NCBI GenBank assembly: GCA_002245135.1
Contig: NGBS01000881.1
Location: 1 to 64,000, forward strand
DNA from: Proteromonas lacertae
Taxonomy: Eukaryota; Sar; Bigyra; Opalinata; Proteromonadidae
DNA: 64,000 bases
Direction of reading: 5' to 3'
In this document: piece by piece, positions 19,075 to 31,000 of the stretch
How positions within the stretch are numbered: position 1 is the first letter of the stretch
Layout: each line of letters begins with the position of its first letter
Made by a program: the position numbers and the translations under genes
The notes under the pieces: generated by a model
Database searches by the model: none
What the model was told of the DNA's origin: nothing
What the model saw: only the letters and a program-made list of their open reading frames with translations

Positions 19075-19253
19075 AAATTGGATAGTTTAATCGATTAAAA
19101 TTGACTACAAATCAGCAAAATTGTTTACAAAATTAGTAAAATTGTTTACAAAATTAGTAAAATTGTTTATAAAATGTGAACAAAAACATTGATTTTACTA
19201 TAAATTGTTTATTTTTAAACTATCCATGGTTTTTCTTATCCTCTATTATATAT
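19075..19253 (-). repeat. Right terminal inverted repeat of the element, with 21-bp iterons
   Basis: It is the inverted counterpart of 4437-4618. It contains AAAATTGTTTACAAAATTAGT twice in tandem (19117-19137, 19138-19158) and a degenerate third unit (19159 on). Tandem units in a terminal repeat suggest binding sites for a replication or transposition protein. The left copy has a more degraded version. Confidence 0.9.
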
Positions 19254-19259
19254 TTCATC
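19254..19259. repeat. Right target-site duplication (TTCATC)
   Basis: It is an exact copy of 4431-4436, directly outside the right terminal repeat. Confidence 0.75.
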
Positions 19260-19269
19260 ACATTTAAAA

Positions 19270-20275
19270 ATGGGAAAAAGACAGATACTGAAAGAAAATC
19301 TATATTCTAATTTTCGATATAAGTTAGATCTTTCAGATTTATATTTCTCGTTTGATAAATCATCTTTATTAAAAGCATATGGTACTATATATCCAGTTCC
19401 TCAGAGTAATTGTGAATCAGATACAAATATTAAAACAATTTCTTGCATTGTTTCAAAAATCAGTATTTCTGCTGATGGATTTGGTGGAACAAATCCATTA
19501 ACTTCATTTGACTGTAGCGGTACTATTATAAATGCTGAAGCAAAATTTGCATACCCAAATTTTTTTTCTTGTGCTATTTTTGATAGTAATGATAATATGG
19601 TTTCTTTTGGTTCAATAAAAACAAATTATTATGATAAAGACACAGATAATGATCATCATAATGGTGACAGTGATGATCATGGTGGTAGTGGAGGTAAATC
19701 GTTTGCTTCTGGTGGATATTATATAGTATTCATAGTAATAGCAATAATTATGTGCAGTATTGCTTGTTGTTGTTATAGACGATTTCATAAAAGGAATAAA
19801 GTGAATAGTGAAGTTCAAATGGCTTCTCAATCGATAGTAGGACAGAATCAACAACAACAACCAATAGTAAATGCAATTCCTGTTCAACCTTATCAACCAA
19901 ATGATGATAAGAATAATAATGGCAATGTTCCAGTTCAAGGAATTCCGTATAATCCACAACAACAGCCTTATTATCCTAATCCTAATGGTGAACAACCACA
20001 ACCACAGCTATTTTATCCAAATAGTCAACAACTACAACAACCATATTATTCCCAATCCCAATGATCTACAACAGCCACAAGTGATTTATTATTATATTCC
20101 ATCAGCAGCTGTTGGAACAAGTGAACTACCAATAGGGGTTGATCCTCTGCCAATTGGAGTTCAAACTCCACCAATTTCATCTTCAAATTTAGTTCAGAAT
20201 AATATTGATCCAAATAATTCATCGCATAATAATTATTATCTTCCTTCTTCACAAACAACTCCACCAATACAATAA
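19270..20275 (+). CDS. Membrane protein with Pro/Gln/Tyr-rich tail, probably 5'-truncated by the element (one frameshift)
   Basis: The first ATG lies 10 bp outside the right target duplication. The predicted ectodomain has spaced cysteines matching the protein at 3474-4263, then an Asp/His/Gly linker, a transmembrane helix (YYIVFIVIAIIMCSIACCCY) and a long tail of P, Q, N and Y (QQPYYPNPNGEQPQPQ). Unlike its paralogue it has no signal peptide; a signal-like peptide lies just left of the element (4299). A one-base insertion near 20050 shifts the frame before a TGA at 20062. The repeated PYYPNPN motif places the extra base a few codons upstream of that stop. The tail then continues (LQQPQVIYYYIPSAA) to TAA 20275. 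No known domain. Confidence 0.65.
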
Positions 20276-20430
20276 CCTATTATTTAATATAAATTTGTTA
20301 TTATTTTAATGTATTTCTTTTCTTTTGAAGCTAATATTTTGTATTTTTTGTAAGCTACATAGGTGTATTAAATAAATTACAAAAATGGTAATAATGAATG
20401 TAAATTACCATATTAATGTAATTTTATGAA

Positions 20431-21561
20431 ATGGAAGATGAAGAAGGGATTGCTCAAGCAGCAAAGCTAATAAAAGAGTGTGATATACTTTTATTTGTTA
20501 CTGGAGCAGGTTGGTCCGCTGATTCAAAGCTGCCTGTGTATAAAGACGTTGCAAGTATAAATATGAAGTATGAGTTTATAGAAAATGAAATTTATGCGAA
20601 TCAGAATATAACTTATTATGATTTATGTAAAGAAGAAATGGTATTTCATATTTTTAATTATAGATTAGTTTATAGATAAACCTGACATATATTGGGGATT
20701 TTGGGGTAGTTGCTATGATGATTATCACAATGCTATACTACATCATGGATATGATATTTTGAAAGAGTGGAATGAAAATGTATTTCAAAAGAAAGATAAA
20801 TCAAAAAAGAATTAGGAAAATATATAACCAATATTTGGAAAGAAAAAATGAATAAGAATAGAAGACATTATGATAAATTATACTATCATTATAAAGAAGA
20901 TTATGAATCTTTTTCATCTCCTTTATTTTTATTAACATCTAATGTTGATCATCATTTTTATAATTATGGATTTGATTCGAAGTTAATTTATGAAATACAC
21001 GGTAACTGTGATTATATTCAATGTGGTAATGAAAAATGTACAAATATGAAATCGTGGTTAATACAACCACCAAATATTCGGTTTAATGTTCCAAAAGATA
21101 CATTATTATATAATGTAAATTACAGTGAAGATAATAAAATATTATTTTGTCAAAAATGTGGTAATTTAGGTAGACCAAATGTAATGATGTTCGATGATAC
21201 CACTTATTGTCATAATACAATTGCGTATAAAACATATAAGCTGTGGGAGTTAGGTGTGGAAGAATTGATGAAAAACAATGATAATATTTCTGTTGTTATA
21301 TTAGAAATTGGTTGTGGAAATAGAGTTCCAACATTAAGAATGGAGAGTGAAGATATAATGGAATCTATTTTATCAAAAGAAGATGGATTTCAACCACAAT
21401 ACACTGATGATGGAAGATCAAGAATAAAAACAATAAGAGTGAATTTAGAAGAATGTTATTGTGATGATAATTGTGTAGATGGCAATTATTTGTGTATAAA
21501 AGACACAGCATTGCATTTTATGGAAAGAGTTGATTCATTACTCACAGATTGGAAGAAGTAG
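20431..21561 (+). CDS. Sirtuin (SIR2-family NAD-dependent deacylase-like), one intron and one frameshift
   Basis: NAD-binding TGAGWSADSKLP (~28) is a variant of GAGxSxxSGxP in which the last Gly is replaced. Further motifs are TSNVDH (TxNxD), EIHGNCDYIQC with the catalytic His, a zinc site (CGNEKC and FCQKC), a conserved RPNVMMF, and EIGCGNRVP near the end. The frame breaks at about 20665: removing a 49-nt GTAA...TAG intron (20627-20675) restores it into PDIYWGFWG. A second break lies in an A-run near 20806. The family removes acyl groups from lysines using NAD and yields nicotinamide. The substituted glycine and unusual middle insert leave its activity open. Confidence 0.8.
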
Positions 21562-21716
21562 ACAAAATTAATCAACTAAATACTAATAATTAGATATTAT
21601 TACATTGTTTTAGAATTATTAGAGTGTTATTTGTTGTAACTCTTTTTATATTTTATAAATACACAATACATTTGTATTTTGTATTACCCTCTTTTTTGAA
21701 AATATGGTATATTGCA

Positions 21717-22450
21717 ATGCGAAGTAATCAAATTTATTCTATATATCAAAAAATATATGCATTATTTAATTTAAAATGGGATTTAACAGACTGGATGTGG
21801 TTTTGTCATTTACTAAGTGTTTACTCACATAGAATATCGTTGTACAATTGCATATCAATTTACTTTCTTATTGTTGGTGAAGAAAAAGAAGGAAAGAAGT
21901 TGGAATTTGTTGATTTTTTTAAATGTTGTGGTGAGCTGTCTGAAATATTGTATCCAAATAAAGGATCATTACTATATAAACTAGAATTACTGTTTAAAAG
22001 ATACTTGAAAATGGACTTATCTTTACAATTAAGCATTAAAAAGTCAATTGAAGTACATAGAAGTATATCTCCGTTGCAGCATATGTTGAAATGTAGTCTA
22101 AAACTGAGGCAATATGAGAAAATATTTCAAATCTTATACTTTCACTCACTTAAACTTGAATATTCAGCTACTAATGAAGATTATATAAAACAAAATAGAA
22201 TTTATTCAACTTGGAATGATGTAGTGAATATAATGAATGAAATAATTCTTGTTCCAAATCTATCAAATAATAAATATATTTTACAATCAATCCAATATCA
22301 TGATGGAATAATTAACAAGTTAATAAAAGAAGATGAAAAACCTCAAAAAGTTTCATTTTCTTCGTTTATTGAAAGAATTTTAATATGTTTTTATTTTATG
22401 ACTCCATCAAATGCACTTTATTCTGCCTGATGAAATATTTGATGTATATA

Positions 22451-22483
<33 letters not shown>

Positions 22484-24412
22484 ATATAGCTACAAATCAA
22501 TAGTCTTATTGATAGAATGAATAGAAGAGGATTAACATTAACTGATACTAATGTAACAAAAGATGATTCTCATAAAAATGTTGAAAAAATAGATAGTGAA
22601 AAATCAATTAATCAAACACAGACAAGCCCGATGATAGAATTACATAAACAGGATATATTATTCTCTCCTACAATTATTAGAAAGACATATAAAAGAGTGA
22701 ATCAACAAACCAAAATAGATAATTATGTTTTATTAAAGGATGAAAATAAAAACACTATGGATAATATGTTAAGACCGAAAATGAAAATAAAAAGATCATT
22801 ATCATCAACACCATGTAAAAGAAATATAATACCAAAAACAATTGAATCAATGAATTATTTGAAACAGAAATTCAAAATATAAACTAGTAACATCATCTTC
22901 AGAAGAGAAAAAGAAAGTAGTAAAAAAGTCTCCAAAGAAAATATTATCCAATACAATTCCATTTGCCAGAGTTACATATTATGATAATTGCAGCAAAATT
23001 GCACTACAACCATCTTCACCGAAGGAAACAGTAAATTTAGGTAGAAAACTTACAAAATCAAATCAAATAATATTATCATATTCTCCATCCACTACAAATA
23101 GGAATAATGGTCAGATAAATTCTCATATTAGTGAAATAGAGAATACAATAAAAACAATATCTCAACCACAATCTTCAATGAAGAAAAGAAAGTCAAATAC
23201 AATTCCATTTTCACAAATCAAAGATCAACTTATGAAATTAAACAAAGGCAATACAAGTGAAAAAACTAATCATAGTAAAGAATCATTTAAATTATCATTT
23301 TCAAATAAAAACATATTTGACAATAATATTTTTATATCTTCAATACAGAGAGTACAAAAAAATAATAATGAACAAGAAAAATCCAATTTAAGTAGATTAA
23401 ATGAAAAGTTCAATCCATCAGAACAAAAATGATGTAATTCATTCGTTTATGAGTGATTCTATGATAAATAACATGGAAGAAATGAAAAAAGAGGATAAGT
23501 GATTTTAGTATGTCAATACCATTAGAACCATTTAATAGCAATTACAAAGATAATACTGTTGCAATGATATATCAATTATATTCGTATATATCATCCATTA
23601 CCCCTATTACAACATATAATCTATATTGCCATTTAAGACATTTTCATGTTATTGATAAAATTTGCACAGTTTACGATGTATATACTATTATCAAGAATAA
23701 TTCATTCACATTTAATGATGAAATTATTCCATTTACTGATTTTAATAGTATTATGAATGATATATTGGATATTGTTATTGAAGAAGCTAATGATAATAAT
23801 AATTATAATAATAGTAAAGAAGAACGAAGTGGACATTATATTGTCAAAATGTTTAGTGATTATAGTAACAATATAATATCACCATTATCACCATTATCAC
23901 CTTCTATAATTTATGATTTATTTACTGAGAATAGTTTGAAATTATTAGATCGTTTAGAAATGAATATATCTCAGTTGATTGAAAAGATTTTACCAAATAT
24001 AAATATGAAGAGTGATGATGATAATGTATTTGATATGTTAATGATCATAAATCAGAATTTAGCTTCTTCATTGTTTATTCCTTTACTCTTAAATAATGAA
24101 GATTTAATTGATGTATATAATCTTATTTCTAAAGATGAAAGGTGTGAAACTGGCAATATAGAATGGATTATAGAATATATTATTCTTATTTCAATGAAAT
24201 CATACCATTGTCAAGATATTTTTATCACATTAAGTGCAATATTAGAATATTTATAACTTAGATGATTTTATTTCTTTGTTGTTTGATGGGAAATTGAAAA
24301 ATATTTCATTACACAGTTATCAACATAAAAGTGTTATTCTGCAAAACATACATAAACGTCAAATGAAGAATTTAAAATGCCAAAAATATACATACTTACA
24401 AATATACTAACA
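21717..24412 (+). CDS. Long protein of unknown function, helical ends and disordered phospho-rich centre, with several frameshifts
   Basis: Three ORFs (21624-22430, 22517-22882 plus 23178-23432, and 23510-24256) join into one protein. An intron at 22444-22489 (46 nt, ATT-rich) links the first two in frame (DEIFD to LQINSLIDRMNRRG). Single-base +1 shifts occur near 22410, 22880, 23430, 23502 and 24254, with clear coding between them. The start is taken at ATG 21717. The first ~230 residues are helical (YKLELLFKRYLKMDLSLQL). The middle is Ser/Thr/Lys-rich and repeats an SNTIPF motif twice (about 22955 and 23194). The last ~300 residues are helical and acidic. The frameshifts match neither a single consensus site nor a single homopolymer. 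No family recognised. Confidence 0.5.
22453..22480. repeat. (ATT)n microsatellite inside an intron
   Basis: Nine or so ATT units lie inside the predicted 46-nt intron at 22444-22489. Length change here would alter intron size without touching coding sequence. Confidence 0.8.
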
Positions 24413-25060
24413 AATATTGAATTATTGATATTCATCCTATTTATTCATCAGTTCTTTATATGAATATATATTCTGCTTTAATTAATGTAATTTCACATAG
24501 TTGGTCATTTAATACACTTTTAAAATGAAGATTTTAAATTCTAATTTGATTATATATCCGTTTCATGAGCATTTATTTATTTTTTGGTTTTTCTTTATGA
24601 TTATTAATCAGAATCACACTAATAAATGAATTACAATTGTATGAACTGTAAAATTTGAATATTATAGTATAATTCGAAAAGCTTAAAAAATGTTGTATTA
24701 GATAGATCAAATTATAAATTAAACAAGTTGAACAAAGTAAATAGATTATATAGAAAGTCATGAAATGGTTCTATCCGTTCTAAACGTATTTGAAGAATAT
24801 AAATCTGACCTATGAATATTATATTCGTTATTGTAGTGTGTATGAGAATAGTGAATTGTATATATATTTTTCTATATCTAGTGTGAAGATTATTGTGATT
24901 TTGTTCAGTTAAAGTGTTTGGATAATATGTATATGATATTTATAAAGTATATATACGAATTATAATCATATTCTGTTTTATTATATAGTTCCATAAAAAT
25001 TTGTGAAAAATTTAGATCATTTGGGGATTGAAAAATTATTTACGTTTTGAATAATATCAT
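24413..25060. other. Intergenic region, about 650 bp
   Basis: It is AT-rich with no convincing ORF, RNA gene or repeat. A hydrophobic 62-codon minus-strand frame (24573-24761) has composition expected by chance in such DNA. It probably holds the terminator of the upstream gene and the promoter of the giant gene starting at 25061. Confidence 0.5.
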
Positions 25061-28000
25061 ATGAAATTAGTACTTATCTTAGGTCTGTTGAGTATATTAT
25101 GTTCAGTATTTTAATATAGTTATATCCTGTAGAGGATATACTCTCACAACAGACTTGTTTGAGTTATCATTAGAGAGATCAGCAAACATCTCGATAGTTA
25201 GTGATGAGAATAAAATAACATCATGCATCATTTATCCTGGTTTACCTAATGGGTTAAGCTTATCTCAACATTGTGTATTAAGTGGTAAATCAAGTAGAAC
25301 GTTAGACAGGCGAGAATTTGAATTGAAATATGTTGATAATAGTACTGCATATAAAGCTACTATAAAAATTGTTGTTTATGGAACATTATCAAATTGTAAT
25401 TATGGAGTATCTGGAGATGGAATAATGATATCTAAAGATGAATCATTTACAATACAACCTCCCAGATGTAATGCGCCAATAAAATCATGTACTTGTGGAA
25501 ATTTACCAACTGGAGTAAATATTGCTGAAAATGGTACAATTTACACTGAAGGATCGACAATTGAATCTGCAAAAGTGAGTTATAATATTATATGCACTGA
25601 TGGAACAAATTCTGTTACTGTAGCATTAAAATTAGGCATAGGCTCGAATACTGGTTCGAGTCCACTTCAATATTTTCAATATCCAACCGATGATTTTGCT
25701 TTCTTTCTTAATAGAGAAGCATCAATATCACCAACATATTTAGGTAATATAAAAGTAGGTGGCTGTAGTTATACATCAAAAACATACAATTTAATGGCTG
25801 GTCTTTCTGTAAATTCCAATACTTGTGTACTTGGTGGTAAATTCTCTTCCTATCCTCCTGATGAGTATGCTAGAGATCATCTTCTTATAGTTACTGCAAT
25901 CTCTGCTAATGATCTTAGTAAGTGTACATTCACTATTAGAATAAGATATATAAGTGATGGTTATATAAATTATATTCATGGTTGGTTGATAAAATTCTAT
26001 CGATTTAAAACTGCAAATTGTGTAGATAAATATCTAAAAATCAAGATGATAGTCAAAAAGAATTAATATATGTTGGTGTAAGAGATTATATCAATTATAC
26101 AGCTGGTAGTAGTTTATGGCCAGAATATGGTTGGCATTTAGAACAACAATCATCCTTAAGTGGGATTGGTTTTTTCCATACTAGCCAAAGAACATTTGAT
26201 GCATATAGTGGTTCAACTCTAGTAATTGTTGCTAATAATAATGAGTGGCCTGCTCCTGGGTATAAGACCTTCATTATGTTGGTAAAGCATGATTGTAGTA
26301 TACCGAGTACGGTATTTTTAGTGGTGGTACTTTTACGAAAATCAGAGAATTACATCAACATAGAGGAGTAGGAGCAGATGATCAATTTCAATATTTAGTT
26401 CGGATTATACAGATGATCAGCAACAGGTAATTTGATAGGTCCTTCATATAGTTTGTCATCAATATTTAGGATTTTTTGAATATTCATTAATGAAAGCAAT
26501 ATATCCAGCACATACAAAAATACCAATAAACAAACCAGTATTACAGGGATGGTTTATATCTCGTCCTCCTTCTAGTTATGAAATAGACAGAGAATTACCA
26601 CTTGGATTAGAATTTGATCCAGTAACAGGATATATAAGTGGATATACTGATGAAATTATGGAGTCAAAGTATTATACAATTACAGTAAGAGGTAAAGATG
26701 GAAGTACTCCATATGCAATAATATGTGAAATAGAAATAGGAATTGAAGAATTTACTAGTTCTGTAAATGAAGTCGAATGTGATTCTACAATATTGCAATG
26801 GAAAAGTAGATAATGGTATTACTCCAATTATTTGTTCAGGTAAAAATGGTATAAGAATGCTGTTTCACTCAACTGATTTACCATCTAGGTTTGAAGATAA
26901 GTGATGATGGTATAATAAGTGGAATTCCATTAGAAGAAATATCTGGTCATAATTCAACAATCTATGGTTATTCCATAAATGGAGTTAGTTCAACTGAAAT
27001 CCAATTCAATTTTATAATTGCTTGTAATTTTAATTCATTTTATTTTAATTATACTCTTGAAACTCCAGGAACAGCATTTACAATTAAACAGGGTGAAGAA
27101 GTATTAGTCTCAAGTAATGATACAGTAGTAGCCCAAAAAGAGAATATGAAAGTTGCCTGTGCAAAATATGAGAATGATTTGAAATTAATAATAGATAGTA
27201 GTTCTATAATTGGTGGAAGATTTGTGATTAGTTATGAAAATAAAGAGTTAGTATTATATTCAGGAAAAGTAGAAGATATATCAGATCAAAGAGAAATAGT
27301 TGTTAAATTTCCTAAAAAAGATGAAATTCCAATTGTTGCATATCCTGATATGACTAATTTGATAATCGGATTTGAATATTATATTGGTCCAGAAGTAAAA
27401 AATGGTGGTTATTTATTTGAAGTAGAAAATAACATTGGAGAAATAAGTTTTGATAATAAAACTGGTGCTTTTTATGGAGTTATTGAATCTGCATTTGATA
27501 AAGTGTTTAAAGTAAAAGCAACAAATAAGAATGGTAAAAGTTCATTGACTGAAGTACATATTATTTCATCAAAATGTGATAATGGTAAACAATTATTCAA
27601 ATTACATGCTGTAATAGGTAAATCTGATGATGGAATTGCATCAATAGTAATTAAAAGAAAGACTGATTCTGAAATTATTTTTTCAGCTAATGACATTATT
27701 TCATCATCATTTAGCTTACCATTTTGTGAATTACAAGGTGATTATACTGCAATATACTCTTTTACATCTGTTTCAAATATTGAAATACAATTAACAGATG
27801 TAGATGTAATACAAACCTTACCTCCAGGAATGAATTATGTTCAAGATTTCTTTGTATATAGAGTATATACAGGAGGTAATTGGTATTACACTTCCACATA
27901 TCAGTCTGATTGGATTACTACAACTAATTTTGATAATTCTTGGATTGTTAAACCAATGGGTGAATTTGAAGAAGTAAGTGGAATAGTAAGATATTATAAA

Positions 28001-31000
28001 TATCGATTTGCAGTTCCTAATACTGATTTAAGTACAGCGATAGTATTGTCATTAACATATGCTGGTGGTATAGCTGTTTACATAAATGAACATTTCGTAT
28101 ATATTAACAATTTACCTGATGGATACACAAGTACATCAGAAAGTAGTTCAGATACTAAACAAACAATCCAAATCCCAATCGTTAAGGCCTATTTCAATAG
28201 AAATGGAAGTGATAATTATATTTCAATAGAATGTCATTTTAAATCATCAATGAGCAAAAAGGAGAATTTGAAAGTTAATATGCAATACATGGAAATGAAT
28301 CGATGTATGGATGCACCTGGTATTAATGATGTTACAGTAACTGCGTTTGCTAAAGAAGGTGAAGCAGTATCAGATTCTTCTCTTCATGAAGTAGTTTTAC
28401 CTAATAATTTTAAAACTGCATTATATGGTCTACATGGTACTGGAGTATTTCATTACGATTATGCCTCATATAATGCTTATGATAATGCATGGTTTAAATA
28501 TAAATACAAATATCCAATAATGATTTCTAGATATTATTTTAGTGCAAGTGGAGGTAATAATGATCTTCTCTTTTTTGCTATAAGTTGGGATGTATTAGGA
28601 TCAAATGATGATAAAACATGGGATTTATTACATTCAGTGAGAAGATCTGCACAACCTCAAACACTACCAGAAGATAGACCATATTATATACCAAATTTAA
28701 AAGGACAATATAAATATTATATGTTTAATTTAACATCAAGAGGTGATAATAATCAAGTATTAGGAATTAGATATAGAACAGCAGGTATGTTTCCATCAAT
28801 ATGTAATTATCCAAAAACATGTGGTGATATTCCAATGGGAAGTAAAAGTTATTTCATGTGTCCAGAAGGTCAAGAGTCAAATTCAAAAACTATTGCTTCT
28901 GAGCCAATAAGAATAATAAGAGAATGTAGAAATGTAAATGGTGTTCCAACACTTCAGCCTGATGATTATGGTGGTAAGACTTGTTCAAGAGAACATATTA
29001 TTTTTGATGTTTCTTCAAATAAAGTAGTAGGGACAGTAGGAAGAGAAGTTCCAACTTATAGATCCTATTTATTTGTAGATCGAAGTACAACCACAACAAT
29101 AACATCATCTCCCGAATTACCTTTAGGAATAAAGATAGATCAATTAAGCGGAAGAATTTATGGTATACCCTATGAAGCTAGAGCAACTACAGCTTATACA
29201 ATAACTGTTACTAATAATGATTATCCAGCTGGACAAAGAACAGTATCAAAAACAATAAATCTGGAAATATTAACAAAGAATTGTTCTGTCGATGGTATTT
29301 GGCCAATGACTGAGTTTAATCATACAGCATCCTTGGAATGTGGAAATGGATGTGATGGTTATAAAAGTCGAAGATGTGAGTTGATAGATGGAGATGCTGT
29401 GTGGATGAATGAAATCGATTATAGTGGTTGTTTATATCCCAAATCAATCGAATATGATAATGTGACAAGTCATTATTTGAATCTAGGAGAATTAATTCCT
29501 AGAATCTTCTCTGTGAATAATAAAGATTTGACATTTATGATAATATCTGAAGATGAAGTATCTAAATTATTGAAAATCGATGAGAATAGTGGAATAATCC
29601 ATGGAAATTTAACAACTGATATAAAATCCAAAGATTATGAAATCTTTGTGAATATAAGTGGAAATCATACGATAACAAGTTCTTTTATAATAAGTGTTGA
29701 TATAATAATTCCAAATATTAGTTATATAAATGATAATTATAAAGGTGTAGTTGGTTTGAGTTTTGAAAGTGAATCTGGTATAATAGTTGGATATGAACCT
29801 CAATTATCAATATATCCTGATATTTCAACGATGAATGTTGGTTTATCATTTAATTCTTCGAATGGTAAAATCAGTGGAAAAGCAAGTAAATCAATGAATG
29901 AGACCTTTATGATAACTTTAATAAGTGGTGATTTACCTTCATCTTCATTTGAAATGAAAATCTTGATTGAAGAATTTGAATATGAGATAATGGATAAGAT
30001 ATATAAAAGTGACAAATTATCCATATCTCCTAAAGGTGTATTAGAAAATTCAACATTCTCTTTCAAAGAAGCTGAAATGAAGAAAAAATTAGAAAACTTG
30101 AATATCCATTTAGATGCGAATAGTGGTCGATTATACACTCCTGATGATAGAATAATAAATGACATATTGAATGAAACTATAATAATAATAGTGCAAAGTA
30201 TAAATGGAGAAGAAATAGAAACTGAGTTTACCTTAACAATTTTGAAGTATTTATGTTTGTCTGATGATATTTGGGTGGAAAGTGAATATAATGAAACAGT
30301 TTGGTTAGAATGTGGAAATGGATGTGATGGTTATAAAAGTCGAAAATGTGAGTTAGAAAATGGAAAAGTGAAATGGGGTGAAATCGATTATAGTGGTTGT
30401 TTATATCCCAAATCAATCGAATATGATAATGTGACAAGTCATTATTTGAATCTAGGAGAATTAATTCCTAGAATCTTCTCTGTGAATAATAAAGATTTGA
30501 CATTTATGATAATATCTGAAGATGAAGTATCTAAATTATTGAAAATCGATGAGAATAGTGGAATAATCCATGGAAATTTAACAACTGATATAAAATCCAA
30601 AGATTATGAAATCTTTGTGAATATAAGTGGAAATCATACGATAACAAGTTCTTTTATAATAAGTGTTGATATAATAATTCCAAATATTAGTTATATAAAT
30701 GATAATTATAAAGGTGTAGTTGGTTTGAGTTTTGAAAGTGAATCTGGTATAATAGTTGGATATGAACCTCAATTATCAATATATCCTGATATTTCAACGA
30801 TGAATGTTGGTTTATCATTTAATTCTTCGAATGGTAAAATCAGTGGAAAAGCAAGTAAATCAATGAATGAGACCTTTATGATAACTTTAATAAGTGGTGA
30901 TTTACCTTCATCTTCATTTGAAATGAAAATCTTGATTGAAGAATTTGAATATGAGATAATGGATAAGATATATAAAAGTGACAAATTATCCATATCTCCT

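Larger units (their letters stand above)
4437..19253. mobile_element. 14.8-kb Polinton-like DNA element with protein-primed polymerase and zinc-ribbon gene family
   Basis: The ends are long inverted repeats (4437-4618 and 19075-19253) flanked by TTCATC. Inside are a type B DNA polymerase of the protein-primed Maverick class, its N-terminal partner domain, two paralogous proteins that may bind DNA, six or more zinc-ribbon proteins and small unknowns. The genes are mostly on the minus strand and tightly packed. The family normally also carries a retrovirus-type integrase, FtsK-like ATPase, cysteine protease and double-jelly-roll capsid; none is visible in any frame. Size, target duplication and end structure fit a Polinton derivative. 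The ends begin ATATAT, whereas Polinton ends usually begin AG, so the relationship may be distant. Apart from the polymerase TGA and one small frameshift its genes are intact, suggesting recent arrival. Confidence 0.85.

Noticed and set aside
4437-19253. Integrated linear mitochondrial or cytoplasmic plasmid of the killer type
   Set aside because: Those also have type B polymerases and inverted ends, but the polymerase insertions, the Cys/His plus zinc-finger N-terminal region, the 6-bp duplication and spliceosomal introns fit a nuclear Polinton-type element better.
20040-20075. Programmed +1 frameshifting at TGA as a general rule in this genome
   Set aside because: Several breaks fall next to TGA, but here the repeated PYYPNPN motif puts the extra base about 12 nt before the stop, and other breaks (about 26045 in an A-run, and 38305) are in the opposite direction. 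Indels explain the overall set better.
20641-20663. 23-nt intron in the sirtuin gene
   Set aside because: Splicing at that pair leads at once to a TAG; the 49-nt option (20627-20675) keeps the frame.
25105-25118. 14-nt intron (GTATTTTAATATAG) after the signal peptide of giant gene 1
   Set aside because: Removing it does not restore the downstream frame; a one-base extra T in the TTTT run does.
25640-25665. tRNA-like T-arm (GGTTCGAGTCC)
   Set aside because: It lies inside coding sequence (GSNTGSSPLQ) and no acceptor stem or anticodon arm can be built upstream.
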